Shown in pieces: positions 53,775 to 62,552 of a stretch of 64,000 nucleotides of DNA (the stretch's first letter is position 1; each line of letters begins with the position of its first letter). Under the pieces are notes generated by a model. It did no database searches and was not told the DNA's origin. It saw only the letters and a program-made list of their open reading frames with translations. Where the stretch lies: contig CBFHKY010000002.1 of the NCBI GenBank assembly GCA_965656525.1, forward strand, positions 128,754-192,753, in the 5' to 3' direction. The DNA is from Pseudomaricurvus sp965656525. Its GTDB lineage: Bacteria; Pseudomonadota; Gammaproteobacteria; Pseudomonadales; Cellvibrionaceae. The translations under genes and the position numbers were made by a program.

Positions 53775-55294
53775 CCGCTGCCAAAACGACGCAGCCTTTA
53801 TTGCCGGCTAAGGTCTGTTTGATTTCCGCGTACGACAGCAGCGGACACGCCGGCCACAGCTGCGATCTACGCACCGTGCAAGATCTGGGCAGTCTAGGTC
53901 TAGGGGTGATCAGTGCGTTAACCGCGCAAAACTCACAGCGCGTATTAGACATCAACGCCACCACACCGCAAAACCTGGCTTTGCAATGCCAAGCTCTGCA
54001 GGAAGATATCTCTCTGGATGCCATTAAAATTGGCATGCTGGCGAATACCGAACAACTCACAGTATTGATCAAGTTTCTTAACTCATACGATGGCCCTGTC
54101 ATTGCCGATCCGGTCTTTGGTTCGAGCTCGGGCACAGCGTTCGCCAACGATAATTTTATCTTGCAGTATCGCGCCCTTTTTCCTTTTCTTACATTGCTAA
54201 CACCCAACCGCCTAGAAGCCGAACAACTACTGCAATGCAAGATAAACAGCCCCGCCGATATCGAAAACGCCGCTCGCCAATTACGCGCGCTGGGCGTAAA
54301 AGCCGTGCTGATTAAGGGCGGCCACTGTGACTGGGATAGCCAATATGTTCAGGACTATTTCGACGATGGCGAACGGGCTTTTTGGTTGCAACATTCACGG
54401 CAATCAACCAGTAACAGTCGTGGTACAGGTTGTACGTTATCTTCGGCCATAGCCACTTTTATGGCGCAAGGCAAAAGGCTAGTGGATGCGTTAGTGTTGG
54501 CGCAAGCGTATGTGCAGCAAGGTCTGCGCACCGGTTTTGCTATTGGTGCCTGCGGTGGCTTGCTTGGCAATCGGGGGCGACCTGATGCACTGCAAGACTT
54601 TCCCACCCTGGTTCTGCCAGAGTTTTCTCAGAGTGAATCACCAACCGTACAAAACGAAAAATCATTCCCGCCCTGCGAAAGCTCACTGGGACTTTATTCG
54701 CTGGTGGACTCATTAGAGTGGTTAGAGCAAGTTTTGCGAGCGGGGGTAAAAACCGTACAGCTCAGAATCAAACAAGCCAACGACACCGAATTGGATCAAG
54801 TGATAGCGCAAGCGGTAAGTATGGCGACCCAAAGACATGCCCGCCTGTTTATCAACGATCATTGGCAGTTGGCCATCAAGCACAACGCTTATGGCGTGCA
54901 CTTAGGTCAGGAGGATCTCTCAGCCACTGCCATTCATTCGTTGCGACAGGCGGGTTTGCATTTGGGTATCAGCTCGCACAGTGAATACGAATGGTTGCGC
55001 GCGGTGGCTATTCAGCCCAGCTATATTGCAATGGGGGCGGTGTTTGGGACCACCACCAAAACTGGGGTAAGAGCCATCGGTTTAGACAATCTCACTCATT
55101 GGGTTCAGGTATTAAAAGCCCATTACCCTCTCGTCGCTATCGGAGGTATTGATCAAAACAATCTGCAGCAGGTATTGGCCGCAGGTGTGGAAAGCTGCGC
55201 GGTAGTGGGCGCTATTACTCAGGCGAAACACCCCCATCAGGTTATCGCTGCCTTACAGCGCTTCTTCCCTGAAAGCGACCTGTTGATTTACTGA
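53759..55294 (+). CDS. thiDE: Fused HMP-phosphate kinase and thiamine phosphate synthase
   Basis: Phosphorylates HMP phosphate (ThiD part) and joins it to thiazole phosphate (ThiE part), giving thiamine phosphate. I propose the TTG at 53759, with AGGA nine bases upstream, giving 511 residues; the frame is open further inside thiG. ThiD spans about 10-255: YDSSGHAGHSCDLRTVQDLG (a diverged form of the usual GAGIQAD loop), MLANTEQL, PVFGSSSG, then SNSRGTGCTLSSAIATFMAQ. ThiE spans about 305-505: TVQLRIKQ, RLFINDHWQLAIKHNAYGVH, LGISSHSEYEW, YIAMGAVFGTTTKTG. It overlaps the convergent glycosyltransferase gene by seven bases. Confidence 0.92.
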   Translation: MASKLTAAKTTQPLLPAKVCLISAYDSSGHAGHSCDLRTVQDLGSLGLGVISALTAQNSQRVLDINATTPQNLALQCQALQEDISLDAIKIGMLANTEQLTVLIKFLNSYDGPVIADPVFGSSSGTAFANDNFILQYRALFPFLTLLTPNRLEAEQLLQCKINSPADIENAARQLRALGVKAVLIKGGHCDWDSQYVQDYFDDGERAFWLQHSRQSTSNSRGTGCTLSSAIATFMAQGKRLVDALVLAQAYVQQGLRTGFAIGACGGLLGNRGRPDALQDFPTLVLPEFSQSESPTVQNEKSFPPCESSLGLYSLVDSLEWLEQVLRAGVKTVQLRIKQANDTELDQVIAQAVSMATQRHARLFINDHWQLAIKHNAYGVHLGQEDLSATAIHSLRQAGLHLGISSHSEYEWLRAVAIQPSYIAMGAVFGTTTKTGVRAIGLDNLTHWVQVLKAHYPLVAIGGIDQNNLQQVLAAGVESCAVVGAITQAKHPHQVIAALQRFFPESDLLIY

Positions 55295-56502
55295 GGTGAA
55301 GCCTCTTCAGCCAAGGTTTCAAGAAACGCTTTAAAGCGGCAATGATTTTGGTGCAAATCGAACTTGGCGGTCACAATGCGATAGGCTTTGTCACTCAGCT
55401 CGTTCAGATCTACTTCACCACTCACAATCTTAGCCACCGCGGCCGCGATCTCATTAGGGGAAGATGGCGCCACCAACAGCCCGCCATCTTCCAGCTGCTC
55501 AGGAATCGCCGAAATAGAGGTGGCTACAATAGGGATACCGGCACGCATGGCTTCCATAATCACAATGGGCATCCCCTCGGTGATACTGGAAAGCACAAAC
55601 ACGTCGTAATCGTGATACAACTCTAAAACTTCATCGTGAAAACGTGGCCCGACTAAATTGACCACATCTTCTAACTCTAACGACTTAATGTGTGTTTCTA
55701 GGAAAGCTTGCTTCGGGCCTTCACCAACAATATCACACACAACGCTCACGCCCTGTTCGCGCAAAAGCGCGCACGCACTGATCAAATCGTGTTGCGCTTT
55801 ATGAATGGACAAGCGGCCCACATTCAAAATCCGTAAGGGCCTGTCACCGGAAAACCCCGGCCTTGGCGGAGGTTTTGGCCCCTTATCCACCCCCAGCGGA
55901 ATAACGGCCGTGCGCTTGGGCTTGGCCCCCGCTAGGTGGTGCTGTAAAAACTCAATGTTGTAGTTGGAGATCGATACTACCGCTTCGGCTTCGTTGATTT
56001 TTTCCAATAGATTCGGAGGGTTATCAAATAATAAGTCCGAACCGTGCACCGTAATGCTGTATGGCAGGCCACTCAAGCGGTGGGCCCATAAGGTTACTGC
56101 TGTGCCACCGTAGGTAAAATTGCTGTGCAGCAATGTACCCGCTTGCGCAAACCGACTGGCAATCAACGCACCACCGCTAAATTGCGCCAAGGTGGTACGC
56201 CAAGACTCACCAGAGGAAGGCAAACTCGCTAGCGCCCTAAAATAGCGGATAGGATGACGGAACAGACAAGTCAGGTGCGCGTTGAGTACCGCCGTAGGGG
56301 GCTCTTCACTTAGGTAGTCCACTTCACCCATGATGTCTCGCATTCTAGGGTGAACCTGATCCAATGTTGGACGGTTGTTCGATACAACAACCATATTGAG
56401 GCCCTCTTTTTTAAGAGCTTCAAATTGATCAAAAACAAAGGTTTCACTCAGACAGGGAAACAACGAATTCACAAAAATAATACGGCTATTCATAAGGCAC
56501 AA
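55288..56502 (-). CDS. Glycosyltransferase family 4 protein
   Basis: GT-B fold sugar transferase, probably for an exopolysaccharide or glycolipid. 404 residues. The N-terminal domain begins IIFVNSLFPCLSETFVFDQF (about 7-26). The C-terminal domain has RILNVGRLSIHKAQHDLISA (about 220) and the EX7E motif SSITEGMPIVIMEAMRAGIP (about 310-330). Two starts compete: TTG at 56502 with GGAG five bases upstream, and ATG three codons later with a longer SD distance. Divergent from a GT2 gene. Confidence 0.88.
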   Translation of the reverse strand: MCLMNSRIIFVNSLFPCLSETFVFDQFEALKKEGLNMVVVSNNRPTLDQVHPRMRDIMGEVDYLSEEPPTAVLNAHLTCLFRHPIRYFRALASLPSSGESWRTTLAQFSGGALIASRFAQAGTLLHSNFTYGGTAVTLWAHRLSGLPYSITVHGSDLLFDNPPNLLEKINEAEAVVSISNYNIEFLQHHLAGAKPKRTAVIPLGVDKGPKPPPRPGFSGDRPLRILNVGRLSIHKAQHDLISACALLREQGVSVVCDIVGEGPKQAFLETHIKSLELEDVVNLVGPRFHDEVLELYHDYDVFVLSSITEGMPIVIMEAMRAGIPIVATSISAIPEQLEDGGLLVAPSSPNEIAAAVAKIVSGEVDLNELSDKAYRIVTAKFDLHQNHCRFKAFLETLAEEASPQ

Positions 56503-56647
56503 TCATTCTCCATTACTGCCCTATATTGCAGGCGAGAAGCCTATTGAGCAACTTTTTTGCACGCAGGCTTGCGTTTGTACTTAAACAGTTGCTGCAAGGT
56601 GCGACGGATGGCAACATGTGTACTGGTTCACACTTCTGGGTTTCAAT

Positions 56648-57847
56648 ATGCTTTGGTTTCACGACATGCTCACGCTTGTCATTGTCATCTGTACTGTCAT
56701 TGCAGCGGTTCCAGCGTTGTTTTTGTTTACCTTAACCTTGGCCGCATTATTACCTGCACGGCAGTTTCCACAGTCCAATGTGCATAAAAAAATCGCCATT
56801 GTGGTACCCGCTCACAATGAATCTTTATTGATTGAAGAAACTCTGCAAGTCTTGCAGCAGCAAGACTACCCTGAAGATCAATTTGAAATTGTTGTTATTG
56901 CCGACAACTGTACCGACGATACCGCTGCCAAAGCGGGTAAGATCGGCGCAAGAGTGATTGAGCGCAACAGCAACCCAGGTAAAGGGCAAGCCCTCTACGA
57001 AACCTTTGGCATGCTAATGGAAGAGTCTTGGGATGCCTTTCTCATTATCGATGCCGATTCGCACCTAAGCACCAATGCTCTAACCGAGCTGAACCACCAA
57101 CTGTGTAGCGGTATTGATGTCATACAAGTTCGCTACGGCGTTCTCAACCCTACCGAGTCCATCCGCACTAAAGCCATGGAGCTCAGTACGGCATCTTACA
57201 ACGGCTTACGACACAGGGGCTCAGACACGTTAGGCATCTCTATTGGTATTAATGGCAATGGCTTTTGCTTAACCCGTCAAACACTGGTGGATGTCCCCTA
57301 CTTGGCACACTCCATAGTAGAAGATCTGGAATACCATTTATTACTTCTGAATGCAGGCTACAAGGTATCGTTCAATGACCGAGTGGTGGTAAAAGCACAA
57401 ATGCCAGTGGGCGATCGCGGAGCCGAGGTACAACGTGTCCGCTGGGAAAGAGGCCGCGCCATGATGATCAAAGATTACGCTCCCAACCTGTTTAAACAAG
57501 TTTTCTCTCGCCCCAAAGTAGCGTTTGATGGCTTACTGAGTGTATTAATGCCACCGGTGAGCATGGTGACCATTCTATTAGCCCCAGGGATTTTAGCAGG
57601 CTCAGTTTTACTGAAAAGCTTATGCGTCATTTTGTTTTTGATGTTGGTGTTTCATTATTTTGTGGCGGCTTGGCGTTATGCCAGCCTCAAACGCTTTGCA
57701 CGTTTGATGCTTTACATCCCCTGGTACGTGCTTTGGAAAACATGGATCGTGATCAAATCGGGTTTTGTCGAGCGCCAATTGGCTTGGGTCAGAACGGATC
57801 GTCATGAATCCAAACCACTGGATGCTAAGAAGTTGGATACCGATTAA
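56648..57847 (+). CDS. Membrane glycosyltransferase family 2 protein
   Basis: Inner membrane enzyme that may polymerise or transfer sugars. About 399 residues from the ATG at 56648; a GTG ten codons upstream is an alternative. An N-terminal helix (LVIVICTVIAAVPALFLFTL) precedes the catalytic domain: IAIVVPAHNESLLIEETLQV, the DXD-type IIDADSHLS, NGNGFCLTR, VEDLEYHLL and the QRVRW-type EVQRVRWERGR. Two or three C-terminal helices follow (LLSVLMPPVSMVTILLAPGI, VILFLMLVFHYFVAAW). The pattern is that of cellulose synthase-like GT2 proteins. Divergent from the GT4 gene by about 145 bases. Confidence 0.88.
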   Translation: MLWFHDMLTLVIVICTVIAAVPALFLFTLTLAALLPARQFPQSNVHKKIAIVVPAHNESLLIEETLQVLQQQDYPEDQFEIVVIADNCTDDTAAKAGKIGARVIERNSNPGKGQALYETFGMLMEESWDAFLIIDADSHLSTNALTELNHQLCSGIDVIQVRYGVLNPTESIRTKAMELSTASYNGLRHRGSDTLGISIGINGNGFCLTRQTLVDVPYLAHSIVEDLEYHLLLLNAGYKVSFNDRVVVKAQMPVGDRGAEVQRVRWERGRAMMIKDYAPNLFKQVFSRPKVAFDGLLSVLMPPVSMVTILLAPGILAGSVLLKSLCVILFLMLVFHYFVAAWRYASLKRFARLMLYIPWYVLWKTWIVIKSGFVERQLAWVRTDRHESKPLDAKKLDTD

Positions 57848-58250
57848 CGATCACAATGTGTGCATAGGGGAAATTGAACCTCAGAACCAGACAGTAGACG
57901 ACACGAGTAAAAGTCTACTGTCACTCCTACACCAATGACTGCATGCCCACTGTTATTAAAGATAATACCCCAAAGAAACTCTAACCACGTTCTGCCCCAA
58001 AAATGAAGACACACAACCCATTGTTCCATTTCGTGTCATAATTCTTACTTCTTGTTTTCAGGCGCACCAAAAACACTCTTTTTAAAAATGTGATCCGCAT
58101 CACAAGCCATGATTGAGCAACCGGCACCCACCCTAAGACGGTTTATTGTTGGCGTTTTCCCATCGCCATCAGCAAACATCGACGATTTAATCGGCTTTTT
58201 TATCGATTCTGCCCTCTCTCTTACATCGCGTAAGGGCATTCTGTATGGTC
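57848..58250. other. Long regulatory region upstream of the type III glutamine synthetase gene
   Basis: No convincing gene. A 10-bp perfect inverted repeat GACAGTAGAC/GTCTACTGTC (57890-57899 with 57913-57922) forms a hairpin without a T run just past the GT2 stop. A CRP-type site lies at 58089-58104. GCACC half-sites, as in NtrC operators, occur at about 58064 and 58125 without good second halves. A 64-codon minus frame (58045-58239) has no SD and is rejected. Confidence 0.55.
58089..58104. promoter_or_regulatory. CRP/Vfr-type cAMP receptor protein site
   Basis: TGTGA-TCCGCA-TCACA: both consensus half-sites perfect with a 6-base spacer, preceded by AAAA. It lies about 180 bases upstream of the predicted sigma54 start. 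Confidence 0.7.
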
Positions 58251-58266
58251 TGGCCCCGTTATTGCT
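58251..58266 (+). promoter_or_regulatory. Sigma54 (-24/-12) promoter of the glutamine synthetase III gene
   Basis: TGGCCCCGTTATTGCT matches TGGCACN5TTGCW except for one base, with GG and GC exactly 10 bases apart. Transcription would start at about 58278, giving a leader of about 70 bases. This implies activation by an enhancer-binding protein such as NtrC. Confidence 0.78.
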
Positions 58267-58348
58267 CTAGCAAAGGAATAAACACTCCGCAACCTATCTT
58301 GATTACTGGGGAGCGGTAACACCTTCCTTCATACAAAGGCAAAACTCT

Positions 58349-60523
58349 ATGAGCGGTAATTCTGCAAGACTGCAAGCCATTTCCCAAATCACTGGCCGTG
58401 CGCCAAAATCAACCAGCCTTACTGAGCCTCTCAGTAAAATTTGGGCAACAGACGTATTTAATTTGGCCGCTATGGAAAATGCGCTCTCCAAAAGCGCTTT
58501 CAAAGCGATTAAAAAGACCGTTCAAAGTGGTGCCCCACTGGATGCAGCCACCGCTGATATGATCGCCGCCGCTATGAAAGAGTGGGCCGTTAATAAAGGG
58601 GTGAAGTTCTTTTCTCATATTTTCTACCCGATGACCAACATCACTGCCGAGAAGCACGATGGCTTTATCATTACTAATGCCGAAGGTAATGCCATTACCG
58701 AGTTTACTGGCAGCCTGTTGATCAAAGGGGAGCCAGACGGCTCTTCCTTTCCTAACGGCAGCCTTCGCATGACCAATGCCGCGCGCGGCTACACGGCTTG
58801 GGACCCCACCAGCCCAGCCTACATCATGCATACTGCAAATGGCGCCACACTGATGATCCCCAGTGTGTTTATGTCTTGGACGGGTGAATCACTGGATAAA
58901 AAGATCCCATTGCTGCGCTCTAATGCCGCCATGGACAAAGCCGCTCATAAAGTTCTATCGCTGATGGGCGAGGCCGAAATTGCCCCTCTCAACTCCAGCT
59001 GTGGTGCAGAACAAGAATACTTTTTGGTGGATGAGTGCTTTGCTAATGCACGCCCTGATCTATTGCTGGCTGGACGTACCTTGTTTGGTGCTGCTCCGGC
59101 TAAAGGTCAACAGTTTGACGATCATTACTTCGGTGCTATTCCTGAGCGCGTTCAGGTATTTATGCAAGATTTCGAAGACAAACTTTACCGTTTAGGCATT
59201 CCAGCCAAAACTCACCACAACGAAGTTGCTCCTGGCCAGTTCGAAATCGCACCGTATTTCGAAGCCGCTAACGTCGCCGCCGATCATCAGCAATTGCTGA
59301 TGACGCTAATGAAAAGCACCGCGAAAGAGCATGGATTTCTATGCTTGCTGCACGAAAAACCCTTTGCTGGTGTCAATGGATCGGGTAAACACGTTAACTG
59401 GTCTGTGGGTAATGCTACTCAAGGTAATTTACTTGATCCGGGCAACACCCCCCACGACAACCTGAACTTTTTGTTGTTCTGCGGTGCAGTAATTCGTGGT
59501 GTGCATAAGTTCGGTCCATTGTTGCGAGCGGTTATTGCCTCTGCCGCCAATGATCATCGTTTAGGTGCCAACGAAGCACCTCCTGCTATTTTGTCTGTGT
59601 ATCTGGGCGATCAATTAGAAAGCGTTTTTAAAGATATTCAATCAGGTAGCTTGCTGGAAAAAGCCGATGGCGGAGAAATGGATCTGGGATTGTCTCAGAT
59701 TTTGAAATTCAAACGTGACCCAGGCGATCGTAACCGTACCTCTCCATTCGCATTTACAGGTAACCGTTTTGAGTTTCGCGCGGTAGGTTCTTCTCAGTCG
59801 GTTTCTGGCCCCTTGGTCGCCATGAACACCATGCTGGCCGACTCGCTTAACTGGATTGCCAGCGAATTGGAAGCCGCATTAGCCGATGGCACAGAGCAAG
59901 CGCCAGCGGTTATCAAAGTCTTACAAAAGTTAATGGACATGCACGGTAACGTGGTTTTTGGTGGCGACGGTTACTCTTCCGAGTGGCACCGCATTGCCGT
60001 AGAAGAACGTGGTTTGAAAAACATCCCGACCACAGCCGATGCGTTACCCGCATACAAATCAGCCGAAGTCATGGAGCTTTTCGAAAGCACTGGCGTGCTG
60101 TCGGCTAAAGAGCTGGCCAGCCGTTTTGAGGTATACGCAGAACAGTACGTGCTGTCTATTGAAGTGGAAGCCAAGTTAGTGATCGACATGGCAACCACTA
60201 AAATATACCCCGCCGCTATTAGCTATTTATCCACTCTAACATCAACGTCTACTGGTCTATCTGGCCTTGGTATCAGCTTAGGGACGGACCTGATGAAAGA
60301 GGTAAGCGACGCCGCAAGTACCATGATGACCTTAGTCGGCGATTTGAAAGCAGCCGTTGTGAAACACGATTTTGATTCTGAAGAAGCACACATGAGCTTC
60401 TGCGCCGAAACCATTTGCCCATTGATGCTAGCGGTCAGAGAGCAAGCGGATGCGTTAGAAGGCATGATTGCAGATGAACTGTGGCCATTGCCAAAATATC
60501 AAGAAATGCTATTTATTAAATAG
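58349..60523 (+). CDS. glnN: Type III glutamine synthetase (GlnN)
   Basis: Makes glutamine from glutamate, ammonia and ATP. 724 residues, the size of GSIII and much larger than GSI (about 470). Family markers: GVKFFSHIFYPMTNITAEKH (about 85-104), FPNGSLRMTNAARGYTAWDP, and the substrate motif SSCGAEQEYFLVDE (about 212-225). HHNEVAPGQFEIAPYFEAAN and the ATP region GVNGSGKHVNWSVGN follow. GSIII is typical of Bacteroidetes and cyanobacteria and scattered in proteobacteria, so transfer is possible. AAGG precedes the ATG. The sigma54 promoter suggests induction by nitrogen shortage. Confidence 0.95.
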   Translation: MSGNSARLQAISQITGRAPKSTSLTEPLSKIWATDVFNLAAMENALSKSAFKAIKKTVQSGAPLDAATADMIAAAMKEWAVNKGVKFFSHIFYPMTNITAEKHDGFIITNAEGNAITEFTGSLLIKGEPDGSSFPNGSLRMTNAARGYTAWDPTSPAYIMHTANGATLMIPSVFMSWTGESLDKKIPLLRSNAAMDKAAHKVLSLMGEAEIAPLNSSCGAEQEYFLVDECFANARPDLLLAGRTLFGAAPAKGQQFDDHYFGAIPERVQVFMQDFEDKLYRLGIPAKTHHNEVAPGQFEIAPYFEAANVAADHQQLLMTLMKSTAKEHGFLCLLHEKPFAGVNGSGKHVNWSVGNATQGNLLDPGNTPHDNLNFLLFCGAVIRGVHKFGPLLRAVIASAANDHRLGANEAPPAILSVYLGDQLESVFKDIQSGSLLEKADGGEMDLGLSQILKFKRDPGDRNRTSPFAFTGNRFEFRAVGSSQSVSGPLVAMNTMLADSLNWIASELEAALADGTEQAPAVIKVLQKLMDMHGNVVFGGDGYSSEWHRIAVEERGLKNIPTTADALPAYKSAEVMELFESTGVLSAKELASRFEVYAEQYVLSIEVEAKLVIDMATTKIYPAAISYLSTLTSTSTGLSGLGISLGTDLMKEVSDAASTMMTLVGDLKAAVVKHDFDSEEAHMSFCAETICPLMLAVREQADALEGMIADELWPLPKYQEMLFIK

Positions 60524-60549
60524 TAAGTCTTAGCTGAATCAGCTGTGTG

Positions 60550-60578
60550 GCGGCACGAGTGAACTCGTGCCGCTTTTT
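60550..60578 (+). terminator. Terminator of glnN
   Basis: GCGGCACGAG/CTCGTGCCGC, 10 perfect pairs around TGAA, then five T. It is 26 bases past the stop codon. Confidence 0.93.
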
Positions 60579-60658
60579 ATTCCCCTTCACCGAATTATCA
60601 GCTGATTTTTCTGCATAAATATCGGCACACTCCCCAAAATCCCCCACAGGAGAACATA

Positions 60659-62146
60659 ATGAAAACCTATGATCTCGTCGTTATCGGTAGCGGGCCTGCA
60701 GGTCAGCGTGCCGCCGTACAAGCCGCCAAGCTGGACAAACGCGTCGCTATTATTGAACGTAACTTTCATGTGGGTGGTGTTTCTGTCCATACAGGGACGA
60801 TTCCGTCTAAAACGGTTCGCGAAGCCGTACTGTATTTAACTGGGTTTAAGCAACGCGGTTTTTATGGATTGGGGCATCGCGAACGTCAACACATTACACC
60901 AGAAGATGTACTAGAACGGGTTAAAAAAACACTCGTTAATCAAGTTGAAGTTATGCGTAACCAGTTAAGTCGAAACGGTATTGATGTGATTAATGGCACT
61001 GCCAGGTTTCTCGATACCAACACGCTGGAAGTGGAACGCTCAGCCGGTGAACTGGAAACGCTACACTCAGATAAAATATTGTTGGCCGTAGGCACCAAAC
61101 CATTTCGCCCAACTCATATTCCGTTTGATGGCGAATGTATTTTTGACAGTGATGAAATTCTACACTTTACGAAAATGCCTAAAACTTTAACGGTTATTGG
61201 CGGCGGTGTTATCGGTGTAGAGTTCGCAACTGTATTTTCAGCACTGGATGTCGTTGTAACGCTGGTGGAAGCACGCAATTCTATTTTGGACTTTTGCGAT
61301 AATGAGATTATTGATGAATTCCAATACAAACTGCGCAGTCGAGGCATGACACTGCGATTGGAAGAATCCGTTAAAGACATCAAAAAAGTCAACGGTAAGG
61401 TGATCACCACTCTGGACAGCGGAAAAATCTTACAGTCCGACATGTTGTTATTTGCAGCTGGTCGAACTGGCGCTACAGACTCCTTACACTTAGAAAAAGC
61501 CGGATTAAGTGCAGACCACCGTGGTCGAATTCATGTAAACGATACATTCCAGACCCATACGCCCAATATTTATGCCGCAGGCGATATTATTGGCTTTCCA
61601 AGTCTTTCGGCCACATCGATGGTGCAAGGAAGACTGGCCGCTTGTCATATGTTTAATCATTCTTTCAGTAACAAGCTTGAATTTTTCCCCTATGGGATTT
61701 ATGCCGTGCCTGAAATCAGTATGGTTGGAGCCACCGAAAAAGAACTGAAAGAAAAGGGTGTGCCATACGAGTCAGGTATCGCTCGTTTTCAAGAGCTCGC
61801 AAGGGGCCAGATTCTCGGATTGAGTGATGGCCTGCTAAAAATGTTATTTTCCATTGAAGACAGAAAACTGCTGGGTGTTCACATCGTTGGGGAAGGCGCC
61901 ACTGAATTGATCCACGTAGGCCAAGCAGTAATCACCCTGGGTGGTACGCTGGACTACTTTATTGATTCGGCCTTTAATTACCCTACATTAGCAGAGGCCT
62001 ATAAGGTAGCCGCACTGAATGCATTGAATAAATTCATTCCCTATGAGCAAGTATCCATTCAGCCACCGTCAGTGGTACTTGGCTCTGAAGAAGTTGTTGT
62101 TGATATAAGAGACGCTGACAATGCTATCGATTCAGGCACGGCATAA
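60659..62146 (+). CDS. sthA: Soluble NAD(P) transhydrogenase-like flavoprotein (SthA family)
   Basis: Probably transfers hydride between NADPH and NAD. 495 residues, pyridine nucleotide-disulfide oxidoreductase fold. FAD motif YDLVVIGSGPAGQRAAVQAA (residues 4-23). The redox-cysteine region reads VGGVSVHTGTIPSKTVREAV: both cysteines of the CxxxxC motif are absent, so it cannot be a disulfide reductase, which fits SthA. NAD motif TVIGGGVIGVEFATVFSAL (about 178). FAD-binding YAAGDIIGFPSLSATSM (about 302). The C-terminus has the dimerisation domain without a His-Glu pair motif. CACAGGAG lies upstream of the ATG. Confidence 0.85.
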   Translation: MKTYDLVVIGSGPAGQRAAVQAAKLDKRVAIIERNFHVGGVSVHTGTIPSKTVREAVLYLTGFKQRGFYGLGHRERQHITPEDVLERVKKTLVNQVEVMRNQLSRNGIDVINGTARFLDTNTLEVERSAGELETLHSDKILLAVGTKPFRPTHIPFDGECIFDSDEILHFTKMPKTLTVIGGGVIGVEFATVFSALDVVVTLVEARNSILDFCDNEIIDEFQYKLRSRGMTLRLEESVKDIKKVNGKVITTLDSGKILQSDMLLFAAGRTGATDSLHLEKAGLSADHRGRIHVNDTFQTHTPNIYAAGDIIGFPSLSATSMVQGRLAACHMFNHSFSNKLEFFPYGIYAVPEISMVGATEKELKEKGVPYESGIARFQELARGQILGLSDGLLKMLFSIEDRKLLGVHIVGEGATELIHVGQAVITLGGTLDYFIDSAFNYPTLAEAYKVAALNALNKFIPYEQVSIQPPSVVLGSEEVVVDIRDADNAIDSGTA

Positions 62147-62154
62147 AACAGTAA

Positions 62155-62328
62155 CTACGCGGGTTTTTCCAGTGCTTCAAACCGTTTGCGAATAGACTCA
62201 GCTTCATCCGTTAACATCGCATAAGATTTAATATCACCTCGACGTTGTGCCTGCATGGCCTCTTCCAGTTTTTGGTAATATTGCTTACGAAGTTTTTTGG
62301 CTGGGTCTGGTTTCAGAAATGCAAACAT
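62155..62328 (-). CDS. Small DUF6435-type (Lacal_2735-like) protein
   Basis: 57 residues, found by reading the minus strand: MFAFLKPDPAKKLRKQYYQK opening, then LEEAMQAQRRGDIKSYAML and ending ESIRKRFEALEKPA. This closely follows the short family that begins MFxFxKxDPxKKLxKxY. It is soluble, basic and forms a helical hairpin; function unknown. The SD is not obvious. It ends eight bases from the convergent sthA stop and is divergent from acnA across about 220 bases, in which I see no clear promoter. Confidence 0.82.
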   Translation of the reverse strand: MFAFLKPDPAKKLRKQYYQKLEEAMQAQRRGDIKSYAMLTDEAESIRKRFEALEKPA

Positions 62329-62552
62329 AGTTGTTCGTTCTCGACGAAAATGATTGTATAAAATAATACGTTATTTGCAGAAAACAGATCACTTGAATTT
62401 GCGCTGTTTGCCTGCAACACTCGAATCTGTTCCTTTCTGCGCTTTGCGCGCTAAAAAAAAAGGGGGAACTATCAATTTAACAAGTATCAAAGTAATAGAA
62501 GGTTTTCTTCAGCGTGACAGTTGCTGATTCATTCGACGGAAACGGAGGTCAC

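Noticed and set aside
58045..58239. 64-codon minus-strand frame upstream of the glutamine synthetase III gene
   Set aside because: No Shine-Dalgarno, no recognisable family, and it overlaps the CRP-type site.
62455..62475. A-rich run after a GCGC-rich stretch upstream of acnA, considered as a terminator
   Set aside because: The A run would give T before the stem on the other strand, and no gene ends nearby.
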